Notes: generated from the sequence alone by a model not told the origin. Numbered from the stretch's first letter, positions 9,901 to 18,308 are shown. The stretch is DNA of 34,116 nucleotides from Clostridia bacterium (GCA_017467345.1 JAFTSI010000036.1:1-34116), one strand, 5' to 3'. A program made the numbers and translations.

Positions 9901-10448
9901 AGTGGGTTAATTCTTTTTTGTTCGGCTATGCCGTGGTCTTGTATTTCAAGATAAAAATCATCACCAAAAATATCTTTAAGCATTAGTGCCGATTTTTTTG
10001 CGTTATCATAATCGCCACGGACTAAATACTTACTTACCTTACCTTGCAAGCAACCCGATAAACACACCAAACCTTCGGCGTGTTCTTTTAATAATTTATA
10101 GTCAATTCTTGGCTTATAGTAAAAGCCATCAACAAATGCAATTGAATCAAGTTTAATAAGGTTTTTATAACCCTTTTTATTTTTGCAAAGCAAAACGATA
10201 TGGTCATATTCGCGCTCTTGCTTTAAATGGTCTTCACAAGCGTATAACTCACAACCTATAATTGCTTGAACACCTGCTTTTTTTGCGTGTTCGGCAAAAT
10301 AAATAGTGCCAAACATATTACCGTGGTCGGTAATAGCAAGCGCTTTCATACCCTTTCTTTTGCAGGAATCAAACACCTTGTCTATTCTTGTAGCGCCATC
10401 TAAAAGGCTATATTCAGTATGTAAATGTAAATGAACAAAGTCTGCCAT
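6936..10448 (-). CDS. dnaE: DNA polymerase III subunit alpha, DnaE type
   Basis: The 1170-residue replicative polymerase subunit starts with a PHP domain (HLHLHTEYSLLDGA, residues 6-19; TDHGN at 40-44). The polymerase core carries GAGRGSGVSSI at 359-369 and the catalytic aspartates in PDFDIDF at 400-406. A third acidic motif occurs in MLKMDFLGLRTL. Helix-hairpin-helix and OB-fold regions follow, the latter around GGIITEFKRLSTKSGSTMAF in the C-terminal part. It has no PolC-type exonuclease insert, so it is DnaE rather than PolC. The PHP metal ligands look preserved at least in the first motif, which may mean proofreading or pyrophosphatase activity. A TTTAGGAGAG ribosome site overlaps the end of whiA, 7 bp upstream. 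Confidence 0.97.
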   Translation of the reverse strand: MADFVHLHLHTEYSLLDGATRIDKVFDSCKRKGMKALAITDHGNMFGTIYFAEHAKKAGVQAIIGCELYACEDHLKQEREYDHIVLLCKNKKGYKNLIKLDSIAFVDGFYYKPRIDYKLLKEHAEGLVCLSGCLQGKVSKYLVRGDYDNAKKSALMLKDIFGDDFYLEIQDHGIAEQKRINPLLIKLSKETGIPLVATNDVHYIEKEDSEVQDVIACISTKSTIDDPTRFKMDTDQAYLKSPEEMAELFSYIPEAIENTVKIAEKCAEEEVFDLNAKCEPIRDNSLIPGYVPETGQTPYEFFRELAEKGLRERYPVITQEIRDRFEYELETINGMGYTEYYLIVWDFINWAKKQGISVGAGRGSGVSSIIAYSVGITDVEPLKYDLVFERFLNKERVSMPDFDIDFQDDRRGEVVEYVREKYGYDRVAQIITFGTLAGRVAIKDVGRVYRVPYSETDKVTKLMDGKSGIAESFGFKKNKDGEDVSVKELKELYESDETIRKVVDMAMRVEDMPRQTGMHAAGVVICSKVISDNVPLQRNGDDITTQFNMKVVEQLGMLKMDFLGLRTLTDISKAMQYIREDFGVELDFHKLGYEDPEVYKMIGDGETDAVFQLESPGMKRFMRDLKPSTFEDIIAGVSMYRPGPMDSIPTYVKYKHNPNLIEYKHPSLEPILKATYGVMIYQEQVMQMCQTIGGFSLGQSDIVRRAMGKKNEAEMARQKKIFIEGGLSEKGDPIPGAVKNGVPLEIATQVFDEMANFAKYAFNKSHAAAYAVLAYQTAYLKHYYPVEFFTAILNNRFDKIEELSKYLTYLKTKNIAVLPPDINKSKAYFSCENGGIRYGLVGLKNVGLAVINDIVAERNKNGEFTSFEDFINRCISLNINKRLVESLILSGSFECFNVNRRTLMEIYAEYMDRVSASNKKKSDIQLSFFGTFLEEDEGLKLEIPTDIPEYPSKERLSLEKSVLGIYLSGHPLTDFKSAFDKFTFNTSVLSFYEEDDEGNKTYTEFKENEVVSMGGIITEFKRLSTKSGSTMAFMTVEDIYGQIEVIVFPKVYDVARGFLTEEQTVKVVGKLQLKDGKPQIIAETIEKLEVIEEEKVEREFLGLILPDDKIGEQDTVLDILQSYPGDIKVILAMQNKKYDTKLSIRKCEGLLSELKSIFNDNEIIFFKKKC

Positions 10449-10455
10449 AACTCTC

Positions 10456-11400
10456 CTAAAGTTCGCTTGCCAAGTGAACTATTTTTCTCAATCTGTGATT
10501 TAAACAACTCTTACTTAAATTAAGCCTTTCTGCAAGTTCGGTTAAAGTATCGTCTTGATACTCTAATCTTGCAATTGCAACTTCCTTTAAGTCTTTTTTC
10601 AATTTATCAAATTCGCCTAAACTTTTAAGTTTTTCAATAGCGCTTATTTGTTTTGCCGACGCTTCAACCTGTTTATTAAGGTTTCCAAGGTCACAATTTT
10701 TTTGGCGATTACTGTTATTCTTTATTTCACGGTTAATCATTAAATCGGTAATCTTTAACACCGATACAGGACAACCTAAAAACGCCACCAAGTTCTTAAT
10801 TTCTTCGCCACTTTTAATGTAAACTATAAAAGTGCCTTTGCGCCTTGTTATTTTACTTTTAACACCTGCATCTTCAAGTTTTTTTGCAACTTCTAATGCA
10901 GTTGTGTAATGATAAAAAACAAACTCTGAGTGATACCCTGTTGTTTGAGCCGATTTTGCGCTTGGCAATATGCAGTTACCAACTGCCACAAATAATCCCT
11001 TTAAAAATGAGCGAATACAACATTCTTTTTCGCAAACCTTATCAAACAGTTTAAGTGAAACGGCATACTCATTGCCATTTTCAATTAGCACACCTAAATC
11101 TACAAGTATTTTTGTAGAGCCTTGTCCGTGAATATTTAGGGTTATAATTTCTTTGCCATAGCGATTGTTTAAGGTATAACCTACTTCGCGCATTTCAAAG
11201 CCATATAAACTACTTAAATATTCAGTAATTCTATTTGCACCATCTTCGCTATCTAACTTAAACTCTAAACCGTATTCGCCATCTTGCAAAAATAGGTTGC
11301 CCGTGCCACGAATTACGCCTGCTAAAAATGCCCTTTTACAACATTTATCTTTTATATTTTTTGAAAGCAATTCTTGCTTTATTTCTTTTGCAAAGTTCAT
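10456..11400 (-). CDS. whiA: WhiA-family sporulation/cell-division regulator
   Basis: The 314-residue product matches the WhiA length. It has an N-terminal degenerate LAGLIDADG homing-endonuclease-like fold (CCKRAFLAGVIRGTGNLFL, SFLKGLFVAVGNCILPSAKS) and a C-terminal HTH (LTELAERLNLSKSCLNHRLR). In actinomycetes WhiA controls sporulation genes. In Bacillus it affects division and chromosome segregation, with less clear DNA targets. ATGA overlap with the upstream PHP gene implies translational coupling. The neighbours rapZ and yvcK, usually found just upstream in Firmicutes, are absent here. Confidence 0.94.
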   Translation of the reverse strand: MNFAKEIKQELLSKNIKDKCCKRAFLAGVIRGTGNLFLQDGEYGLEFKLDSEDGANRITEYLSSLYGFEMREVGYTLNNRYGKEIITLNIHGQGSTKILVDLGVLIENGNEYAVSLKLFDKVCEKECCIRSFLKGLFVAVGNCILPSAKSAQTTGYHSEFVFYHYTTALEVAKKLEDAGVKSKITRRKGTFIVYIKSGEEIKNLVAFLGCPVSVLKITDLMINREIKNNSNRQKNCDLGNLNKQVEASAKQISAIEKLKSLGEFDKLKKDLKEVAIARLEYQDDTLTELAERLNLSKSCLNHRLRKIVHLASEL

Positions 11401-12170
11401 CTTTTTCCCTTATACCTTGAAAAACGGAAATCGGGCGTTTTTCCGTTTATGTTCATTATTCTATCTTCAGGTATCTCTACCCTTTTAAGCCACTTCTCAA
11501 CAAGCGATATTTCGCCAACTCTATCTGGAGAGTGCGCGTCGCTATCAATAACAAAGTTTACACCTGTTTTTACAACGCGATATAATTCTTCATCAGTTAA
11601 GTGAACTTTTTTTGCGTTTAGTTCTAAATATGTGCCATAGTCTGCACACGCTTTAGCAACTTCTTCTGCATTTGCATAGCAACAAAAGTTTAGGTGGGTT
11701 ATTATATCCACAGGGTTTTTCTTAATTACATTTATAAAGGTTTTTGTGTTTGTGTCAATAAGCCTTTTTGAAACTTCTTTTTTCTTAAAAGTTGAATTAA
11801 CAAAGTTTGGTGTAAAAAAGGAAAAAAATGAACCCTTTCTATATATAACAAACTTGTGAAAGCCTGCTAAAAACAAATCAAAATTATCGTATCTTTTTTC
11901 GGTTAAATCAACCTTTCCATCTGTGCATACGATATTTGATTCAACCCCCACCAACACTTTAACACCAGTAATTGCCGAAGCACCTTCGCAGTCCATACGC
12001 AAAGGTTTTAACTTTCTTGCGCGCAAACCAAAAGCAGGGTGCGAAAAACCGTGGTCAGTTATGCCTATTTCTTTAAGCCCCTTTTCTTTTGCAGCAAGTG
12101 CGTTTTGTAAAACCGTGCCTTTACCGTGACTGTATTTAGTGTGAGTATGATAATCAGCAGTTAAAATCAT
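11397..12170 (-). CDS. PHP-domain metal-dependent phosphoesterase
   Basis: The product has 257 residues from the ATG at 12170. I chose this start over the upstream in-frame start at 12185 because GGAGGG lies 6 nt before it and the protein then begins at the usual MILTADYHTHTKYSHG. PHP metal-ligand motifs are visible: DYHTHTKYSHG near the N-terminus, GITDHGF, and NFVIDSDAHSPDRVG near the C-terminus. The family includes histidinol phosphatase-like and YcdX-like phosphoesterases, and the substrate here cannot be read from sequence. The gene overlaps murB by 17 bp and whiA by an ATGA junction, so it is the middle of a coupled murB-PHP-whiA set. There is no histidine biosynthesis gene nearby, which argues weakly against a HisK role. 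Confidence 0.87.
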   Translation of the reverse strand: MILTADYHTHTKYSHGKGTVLQNALAAKEKGLKEIGITDHGFSHPAFGLRARKLKPLRMDCEGASAITGVKVLVGVESNIVCTDGKVDLTEKRYDNFDLFLAGFHKFVIYRKGSFFSFFTPNFVNSTFKKKEVSKRLIDTNTKTFINVIKKNPVDIITHLNFCCYANAEEVAKACADYGTYLELNAKKVHLTDEELYRVVKTGVNFVIDSDAHSPDRVGEISLVEKWLKRVEIPEDRIMNINGKTPDFRFSRYKGKR

Positions 12171-13068
12171 GAAACCCTCCAACAATAATTACTTCTTCTT
12201 TAAGTTCAATATTAAAGGTTTTATACACCCTTTCTTTAATTTCGTAGATAAGGTTTAATATATCTTTTGCCGTGGCATTTTTAACATTAACTATAAAGTT
12301 AGCGTGCTCACTTGAAACCATTGCCCCGCCTATTCTATAACCTTTAAGACCTGCCCTATCAATTATTTGCCCTGCAGTTAGTTTTTGGCAGTTTGGATTT
12401 TTAAACACAGAGCCAAACGATTTACCCATAGGGTGCATTGTTTTCCTTAAATCTTTTTGGCATTTGATTTGGGCTTCAATTAGTTCTTTTGCTTGATTAA
12501 TAAAATCAAAGGTCGCCGAAACTATAACTTCTTTGCTATTTATAAACCTACTTTTCCTATACCCAAAACGGCAATCACTTTTATAATACTTACACAGTTT
12601 GCCATTTTTTATGGTTTCTACACAACTAACAACATCACTAATAGTTGCGCCAAACGCACCTGCGTTCATTGTTATTGCTCCGCCTATACTTGCAGGTATG
12701 CCGTATAGTTTTTCTAAGCCCGACAAACTTCTACTTTTAGCAAAGTCAATAACCTTATTAAGCGTTGCGCCACACATTGCTTTAACTTTGCCGTTATATA
12801 CACTAACTTCTTGCAATCGCTCAGTTGATATAACTAAACCATTATATCCGCCGTCATTAAACAAAACATTACTGCCCTTGCCCAAAATAAAGTGTTTTAG
12901 TTTGTGGGCTTTTGCGCTTTCTATTAAAAGGCGCAAGGCATATAAACTTTTAGGGGTTGCAAAATATTTTGCTAATCCGCCAACACCTATTGTGGTATGT
13001 TTTTTTATACTTTCGTTTTGCTTTACGGGTGGGTCAATAAAACCTAAAGTCTCTTCAAGAAAGGTCAT
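12154..13068 (-). CDS. murB: UDP-N-acetylenolpyruvoylglucosamine reductase (MurB)
   Basis: The 304-residue FAD enzyme reduces UDP-GlcNAc-enolpyruvate to UDP-MurNAc with NADPH in the cytosolic steps of peptidoglycan synthesis. FAD-binding features are NTIGVGG-like TTIGVGGLAKYF, ILGKGSNVLFNDGGYNG and YGIPASIGGAITMNAGAFG. The catalytic region is GKSFGSVFKNPN, containing the proton-donating Ser, followed by AGQIIDRAGLKGYRIGGAMV and SSEHANFIVN. It has the compact architecture common in Firmicutes. AAAAGGAG precedes the ATG, and the gene leads the PHP-whiA-dnaE-pfkA series. Confidence 0.96.
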   Translation of the reverse strand: MTFLEETLGFIDPPVKQNESIKKHTTIGVGGLAKYFATPKSLYALRLLIESAKAHKLKHFILGKGSNVLFNDGGYNGLVISTERLQEVSVYNGKVKAMCGATLNKVIDFAKSRSLSGLEKLYGIPASIGGAITMNAGAFGATISDVVSCVETIKNGKLCKYYKSDCRFGYRKSRFINSKEVIVSATFDFINQAKELIEAQIKCQKDLRKTMHPMGKSFGSVFKNPNCQKLTAGQIIDRAGLKGYRIGGAMVSSEHANFIVNVKNATAKDILNLIYEIKERVYKTFNIELKEEVIIVGGFHDFNC

Positions 13069-13115
13069 ATAACTCCTTTTAATATTTTACTATATTTAAC
13101 AGTTTTTTTCAACAT

Positions 13116-14081
13116 CTAAAACAAAAGATTTTTAATTTTAATTTTACTTTCTTCTTTTCTAATTACTTTTAGTGCAAGTTCGTTTAAACTTTGCATTTCG
13201 CTTGGGGTTGTAAAACTTGATGGCGCGCTTTTAACTGTTGAGTTTACAAACTCTTGCATATAACTGTTTTCGTTATCCACCTTATAAAAACAAGATGTTA
13301 ACCCTATTTCGTTTAGTTTTAGTTGATTATCTTTTGATAGCAAAAATTTTAAATATTCTTCGGCATAATACCTTTTATCATTTGAGTTAGAAGTTACCGA
13401 TATATATTGAAACAAATCGTTATATTCTTCAAGTGGCTTTGCAGTAAATTGAAAGCCACGGTTAGTTAGTTTATAAATATCTTTTTGCGTGCCTATTAGG
13501 TATTTATACTTACCACCTATAAACTTATTATAGGCATCAAAGGTATTTAACCTATCTAAACTGCTAACTTCAAAGTCGCTTAAAGCAAGCGCAGTTAAGG
13601 GGCTTGTGTTGCCATTTTCACCTACCACTATAGAGTTTCCACTTGCATTTGGGTTTTCAATTAAAAAGTAGCCACCCATACACCAACAAGATGTATATTC
13701 CGTTCCATAAATCAATCCGTATTGAAAGGGTGTTTCCGTTTTAATTTCAGTTTGGTTTTTTACTTCAACGCCAAGCCCAAAGGAAACTAAATCTGGGTAT
13801 ATTCCCTTTTGTATGTTTTCGTTATAACTACTAACCGTGTGCGACACAACCATAACAAGCACACCTTGATATATTTTTTCAAAACGCGCGCCCGTTTTAA
13901 GCAAAAACTCTTTTCGTGAACCGAACCCACCTTCAAATGTTTCTATGTGCCAAAGGGTTATAACCCCTTTATAGTCGGGAACTGTTTTAATTTCCCTTTT
14001 AACATAATTAGTTCCAAATACTGCGCTTAATATTATGCAAACTGAAAGCAATATTCCACATATAATTTTTAGCAACTTCAT
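13116..14081 (-). CDS. Exported protein resembling ABC-transporter solute-binding proteins
   Basis: The product has 321 residues. A basic start and hydrophobic stretch (about 4-24) form a signal peptide or N-terminal anchor; there is no convincing lipobox. The mature part opens with GVITLWHIETFEGGFGSR, which resembles the first strand of family-1 extracellular solute-binding proteins. It also has YPDLVSFG, ending a typical substrate-lobe segment, and AEEYLKFLLSKDNQLKLNEIG, which resembles their C-terminal helix. No permease or ATPase gene is adjacent, which is unusual for such proteins. The spacing to murB is 47 bp, and a terminator lies just upstream. The ribosome site is weak. The assignment rests on fold-like motifs only. 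Confidence 0.6.
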   Translation of the reverse strand: MKLLKIICGILLSVCIILSAVFGTNYVKREIKTVPDYKGVITLWHIETFEGGFGSRKEFLLKTGARFEKIYQGVLVMVVSHTVSSYNENIQKGIYPDLVSFGLGVEVKNQTEIKTETPFQYGLIYGTEYTSCWCMGGYFLIENPNASGNSIVVGENGNTSPLTALALSDFEVSSLDRLNTFDAYNKFIGGKYKYLIGTQKDIYKLTNRGFQFTAKPLEEYNDLFQYISVTSNSNDKRYYAEEYLKFLLSKDNQLKLNEIGLTSCFYKVDNENSYMQEFVNSTVKSAPSSFTTPSEMQSLNELALKVIRKEESKIKIKNLLF

Positions 14082-14111
14082 AATACAATGTATATTCTAT
14101 CTAAAAAAGAA

Positions 14112-14141
14112 AAAGGACTTTTTTGTTTCAAAAAGTCCTTT
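14112..14141 (-). terminator. Intrinsic terminator after the M16 peptidase gene
   Basis: AAAGGACTTTTT/AAAAAGTCCTTT forms a 12-bp stem with a 6-nt loop and is followed on the minus strand by TTCTTTTTT. It begins 7 bp past the mlpA-like stop and separates the rpsO-pnp-ylxY-mlpA block from the solute-binding-like gene. Confidence 0.88.
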
Positions 14142-14147
14142 AATTTA

Positions 14148-15389
14148 TTATATTTTAAGTGGTGTATCTTTTGGTCCAACAGTTGCAACGGCGCATTTAT
14201 CAATATCAAACACATGAGTTATTAAGTTGTTAACATCATTTAGTTTTGCGCTTTCAATAAACTTTATTTTAGCATCTGCGTCAAACTTCTCATTTTTGAA
14301 AAGCAGGTGCTTGCCATATAATAGCATTTGCGACGCCGTGCTTTCTTTAGCATATATAAATGATGACTTAACTTGCTCTTTACTTCTTTCAAACTCTTTT
14401 TCGGTTATGCCGTTATTCTTAAACGATTTAATTTCATCAACAATAGCCGAAAGCGCGTTGTCGCGTTCATTAGTATTTACACCAGCATATATTTCACACA
14501 CACCAAGGTCTTTATAGGCAGATGCGTATGAATAAACCGAATAAGCAAGCCCTAATTCTTCACGAATTTTTTGGAAAAGCCTACTGCTCATACCACCACC
14601 AAACACTATGTTAGCAAAGGTCAATAAATCGTTCCTTTCATCACTAATGCTAAATGTTGGCAAAGACAAAGCAATATGCGATTGCTCAATTTTTTTAGTT
14701 CTAAAAAGGTTTTTACTGCCGTTTGGTGCGTTTACATATTGTGATGCCGAATTAAAGTGCTTAAAACTTTCGGCAAAGTATTTATTTACAAGTTCTTCGG
14801 CAACATTTAAGTCAACATCACCTGCAAGTGATATTACCACATTATCTGCCGTGTAATACTTTTTCATATAGTCAAGTATTTCGGCTTTGCCAAAGCGCCT
14901 AATGTTTTCGGCAGGGCCTAAGATAGTTTTTCCAAGTCCGTTTTTGCCAAAATAACTTTCGGCAAGTAGGTCTAAACATATATCTTCAGGTGTGTCTTCA
15001 CACATATTGATTTCTTCTATTACTACACCGCGCTCTCTTTCAAGTTCCTTTTCGTCAAACACCGAATTAAAAAACAAATCAGATAAAACTTCTAAAGAGT
15101 GTTCTAAGTGTTCTGCTGTTGATTTAGTGTAATAGCAGGTTATTTCTTTAGATGTAAACGCGTTTATTTGCGCGCCTATTCTATCAATATAATCGCTTAT
15201 TTCAAACGAACTTCTATTGTTTGTGCCCTTAAAAAGCATATGTTCAATAAAGTGCGATATACCGTTTTCGCTTTCCGTTTCGTTTACACTACCCGTTTTA
15301 ACTATAATTCCAGAAGAAACAGATGAAAAGCCTTTCATTTGGTTTACAACAAGCCTTAATCCGTTTGGAAAAGTTTTGGTTAAAATCAT
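14148..15389 (-). CDS. mlpA: M16-family zinc peptidase, MlpA/YmxG-like
   Basis: The product has 413 residues from the ATG at 15389; AAAGGAGAT sits 6 nt before it, while the longer in-frame reading (from 15419) lacks a site. The inverted zinc motif HFIEH is at 46-50, and the downstream glutamate is in VVIEEINM at about 123-130, as in processing-peptidase relatives. The second half carries the M16 C-domain features FGGGMSSRLFQKIREELGLAYSVYS. A pnp-ylxY-mlpA order is known from Bacillus and conserved in Clostridia. The gene overlaps the end of the deacetylase-homologue region closely (10 bp gap). The substrate is unknown. Confidence 0.92.
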   Translation of the reverse strand: MILTKTFPNGLRLVVNQMKGFSSVSSGIIVKTGSVNETESENGISHFIEHMLFKGTNNRSSFEISDYIDRIGAQINAFTSKEITCYYTKSTAEHLEHSLEVLSDLFFNSVFDEKELERERGVVIEEINMCEDTPEDICLDLLAESYFGKNGLGKTILGPAENIRRFGKAEILDYMKKYYTADNVVISLAGDVDLNVAEELVNKYFAESFKHFNSASQYVNAPNGSKNLFRTKKIEQSHIALSLPTFSISDERNDLLTFANIVFGGGMSSRLFQKIREELGLAYSVYSYASAYKDLGVCEIYAGVNTNERDNALSAIVDEIKSFKNNGITEKEFERSKEQVKSSFIYAKESTASQMLLYGKHLLFKNEKFDADAKIKFIESAKLNDVNNLITHVFDIDKCAVATVGPKDTPLKI

Positions 15390-15399
15390 ATATCTCCTT

Positions 15400-16107
15400 T
15401 TACTCAGCAAGGTTTTCACTAACCGTTACTGCACGCAAGTTTGCTTTTGCTATGTATTCTAAAATATTAGGCAACGCTTTAAGCGTGTGCTCTTTTGGGT
15501 GCATTAATATTAAATCGCCATTAGTTAAAGAGTTTGTTGCCCTTTCATACACTAATTTTTCGTTTGCGTCGCGCCAGTCAATAGTGTCTTTTGACCACAT
15601 TACCACTTTATAGTTAAGTTCATCAGCAACAGTTAAGGTAACCGTTGAATAACTGCCAGATGGCGGCGCAAAAAGTGTTGGCCTTACCCCACAAAGCGCT
15701 TCTATTACTATGCCTGTTAAGTTAATCTCTTCTTTATTTTGCGCATAATCAAGTTTTTTATGGTCTTTATGAAAATATCCGTGGTTGGCTATTTCGTGAC
15801 CACTTTCTGCTATTTTGTTTAATGTTTTACCGTTATCGTCTGCCCAACAGCCACCTATAAAAAATGTTGCCTTTGCGCCATATGCGTTTAGCGTGTCAAC
15901 AATTTTTTCAACCGTTTCAGCACTTTCATAAACATTGAACATAAGCGAAACTTGTGGTTTTGAACGGTTGCCGTTATAGTATGCAGAAAGGCTTTCGCCA
16001 CCATAAATAGGTGTTATTTTGCCTGGAATAAAACTCACCGAAAACACAAGCGCAACAATAAGTATTAATGCCGTATTTATTATTAACGAAGATTTTTTAA
16101 TTTTCAT
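15400..16107 (-). CDS. ylxY: Polysaccharide deacetylase-fold protein, YlxY/PdaB-like, with altered active-site motif
   Basis: The 235-residue product has an N-terminal signal anchor (about 9-30), so it acts outside the membrane. The NodB-type fold is seen in KATFFIGGCWADDN, SGHEIANHGYFHKDH, LFAPPSGSYS and GDLILMHPKEHTLKALPNI. Motif 1, normally TFDDG or TFDISWG, reads MFNVYES here: the first Asp is Asn, so the catalytic base is missing. The two His of motif 2 remain (HGYFH). Position between pnp and the M16 peptidase matches B. subtilis ylxY. Loss of deacetylase activity is plausible but not shown; a binding or sporulation-linked role is possible. Confidence 0.85.
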   Translation of the reverse strand: MKIKKSSLIINTALILIVALVFSVSFIPGKITPIYGGESLSAYYNGNRSKPQVSLMFNVYESAETVEKIVDTLNAYGAKATFFIGGCWADDNGKTLNKIAESGHEIANHGYFHKDHKKLDYAQNKEEINLTGIVIEALCGVRPTLFAPPSGSYSTVTLTVADELNYKVVMWSKDTIDWRDANEKLVYERATNSLTNGDLILMHPKEHTLKALPNILEYIAKANLRAVTVSENLAE

Positions 16108-16170
16108 AATTATACCACCTTTTTTATTTTATGCGGTAATAATTATGATATGAATAAACCTTAAAATAAA

Positions 16171-16197
16171 ATATGCAAGGCATTAAGCCTTGCATAT
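16171..16197 (-). terminator. Intrinsic terminator after pnp
   Basis: ATATGCAAGGC/GCCTTGCATAT forms an 11-bp stem with a 5-nt loop, followed on the minus strand by TTTATTTTAA. It lies 17 bp past the pnp stop. Confidence 0.9.
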
Positions 16198-16214
16198 CCT
16201 TTTTCTTAGGTTAA

Positions 16215-18308
16215 TTATTTGATGATTTCAAGAAGTTTAAGGTCAATACCCTTTTCACCTATTTTGATGATTTCAACTTTAACATCATCACCAATGTGCA
16301 AGACTTCTTCAACACTTTCAATTCTTCTGTCGCTCATCTTTGAGATGTGGATAAGTCCATCTTTGCCAGGAGCAAGTTCACAGAACGCGCCAACCTTTGG
16401 AAGAATACGAACAACTTTTGCTAAGAACATATCGCCAACTTCTAGGTCTTTTGCAATTGAAAGAATAATTGCTTTTGCTCTTTCAACATTTTCAGCGTTG
16501 CCTACTGCTGCAATATTTACAGTCCCGTTATCTTCAATATCAATTTTAACGCCTGTTTCTTCAATAATCTTGTTGATTACTTTACCTTGTTTACCAACAA
16601 CATCACCTATTTTTTCAGGGTTAATATTGAAAGATATAATGGTGGGTGCCCACTTAGAAAGTTGTGCTCTTGGCTTATCAATTGCTTCTAACATTTTGCT
16701 TAAAATGTGTTGTCTGCCAACATTTGCTTGAGCAATTGCTTTGCGTAAAATGGCTTCATCTATACCCTTAATTTTAATATCCATTTGAATTGCAGTTATA
16801 CCCTTTTCAGTTCCTGCAACCTTAAAGTCCATATCGCCAAGGAAGTCTTCTAAACCTTGGATATCGCTCATAATAGATACTTTGCCACTTGCTTCGTCTT
16901 TAATAAGACCCATAGCAATACCTGCAACAGGTGCTTTAATAGGAACGCCAGCATCCATAAGTGCTAAAGTAGAACCACATACGCTACCTTGTGAAGTAGA
17001 ACCGTTTGAACTTAAAACTTCGCTTACAATTCTAATTGCGTATGGGAACTCTTCTGGTGATGGAATAACTGGTTCTAATGCGCGTTCAGCAAGTGCGCCG
17101 TGACCGATTTCTCTACGACCTGGGCTCTTTAAAGGCCTTGATTCGCCAGAAGCATAGCCTGGCATATTGTATTGATGCATATATCTCTTTTGAGAATCGC
17201 CATCAAGTCCTTCAAGTTTTTGTGCTTCGTTAAGCATGCCAAGGGTACAAGTTGACATAACTTGTGTCATACCTCTGGTGAAAACACCTGAGCCGTGAAC
17301 TCTTGGAAGAACACCTGCTTCACACCAAATCTTTCTAACTTCGTCAAGTTTTCTTCCATCTGGGCGAATACCTGTGTTGGTGATTTTTGCACGAACTTTT
17401 TCTTTGGTTAAGTAGTAAAGCGAATCTTTAATTTCGCGTTCTTTGCCTTCAAAAATAGTTGCAAAGTGTTCTAAGCAATCTTTTTCAACTGCATCTTGAC
17501 CATCTTGACGGGTTTTTCTATCAAAAGTATCAAGTGCCTTGTCAAGTTTTTCGCTTGCATATTCACGAACAGCCTTGTCAATTTCTTCAGGAACATGGTA
17601 AAGTTCCATTTCCTTTTTGGGTTTACCGATTTCTTTAACGATTTCTTCTTGGAAAGCGCAAAGTTTTTTGATTTCTTCGTGGCCAAATAAGATTGCGCCA
17701 ACCATTTCATCATCACTAATTTCGTTTGAGCCTGCTTCAACCATCATAATTGCATCTTTAGTGCCTGCAAGGTTTAAGGTTAAAACACTCTTTTCCCTTT
17801 GAGCGCAGTCTGGGTTAATGATGTATTCGCCATCAACCATACCAACTACTACGCTACCAGTAGGACCTGCGAAAGGTATATCTGAAATGCTAATAGCAAT
17901 ACTGCTACCTATCATTGCTAAAGGTTCAGGTTGGATATCAGGTTCAACTGAAAGTGCAGTTGCAATAACGATAACATCATTGAATAAACCTTTTGGGAAA
18001 AGTGGACGAATAGGACGGTCAATAAGCCTTGAAGTTAAAATAGCCTTATCACTTGCCCTACCTTCGCGCTTTTTAAAGCCACCTGGGATTTTACCGATAG
18101 CATACATTTTTTCTTCAAAATCAACGCCAAGTGGGAAGTAATCCATACCGTCGCGCGCTTTTTCAGCCATAGTTACATTAACCATAACTGCTGTATCACC
18201 ACAGCGAACTATGCAAGAGCCGTTGGTTTGTTCACAGTATTTGCCAGTTTCAACGATAAGTTCTCTTCCACCCAAAGTTGTTTTAAATACTCTGTAAGTT
18301 TCTGTCAT
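16215..18308 (-). CDS. pnp: Polyribonucleotide nucleotidyltransferase (PNPase)
   Basis: The 697-residue phosphorolytic 3'-5' exoribonuclease works in mRNA turnover. The first RNase PH domain covers the N-terminal third (LIDRPIRPLFPKG). An alpha-helical linker follows. The second, catalytic RNase PH domain covers about 310-540 (RPDGRKLDEVR, GSSTSQGSVCGSTLALMDAG-like core, SDIQGLEDFLGDMDFKVAGT). A KH domain carries the loop VGKQGKVINKI, and a C-terminal S1 domain reads VRILPKVGAFCEL and KDGLIHISKM. The length and domain order are standard. AGGAGAAAAG precedes the ATG. The gene follows rpsO, the near-universal bacterial arrangement, with a terminator-like hairpin between them. Confidence 0.97.
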   Translation of the reverse strand: MTETYRVFKTTLGGRELIVETGKYCEQTNGSCIVRCGDTAVMVNVTMAEKARDGMDYFPLGVDFEEKMYAIGKIPGGFKKREGRASDKAILTSRLIDRPIRPLFPKGLFNDVIVIATALSVEPDIQPEPLAMIGSSIAISISDIPFAGPTGSVVVGMVDGEYIINPDCAQREKSVLTLNLAGTKDAIMMVEAGSNEISDDEMVGAILFGHEEIKKLCAFQEEIVKEIGKPKKEMELYHVPEEIDKAVREYASEKLDKALDTFDRKTRQDGQDAVEKDCLEHFATIFEGKEREIKDSLYYLTKEKVRAKITNTGIRPDGRKLDEVRKIWCEAGVLPRVHGSGVFTRGMTQVMSTCTLGMLNEAQKLEGLDGDSQKRYMHQYNMPGYASGESRPLKSPGRREIGHGALAERALEPVIPSPEEFPYAIRIVSEVLSSNGSTSQGSVCGSTLALMDAGVPIKAPVAGIAMGLIKDEASGKVSIMSDIQGLEDFLGDMDFKVAGTEKGITAIQMDIKIKGIDEAILRKAIAQANVGRQHILSKMLEAIDKPRAQLSKWAPTIISFNINPEKIGDVVGKQGKVINKIIEETGVKIDIEDNGTVNIAAVGNAENVERAKAIILSIAKDLEVGDMFLAKVVRILPKVGAFCELAPGKDGLIHISKMSDRRIESVEEVLHIGDDVKVEIIKIGEKGIDLKLLEIIK

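Noticed and set aside
16219..16731. Plus-strand frame of 170 codons
   Set aside because: Antisense to the KH/S1 end of pnp, Ser/Leu/Ile-rich as expected from reversed codons, no family features.
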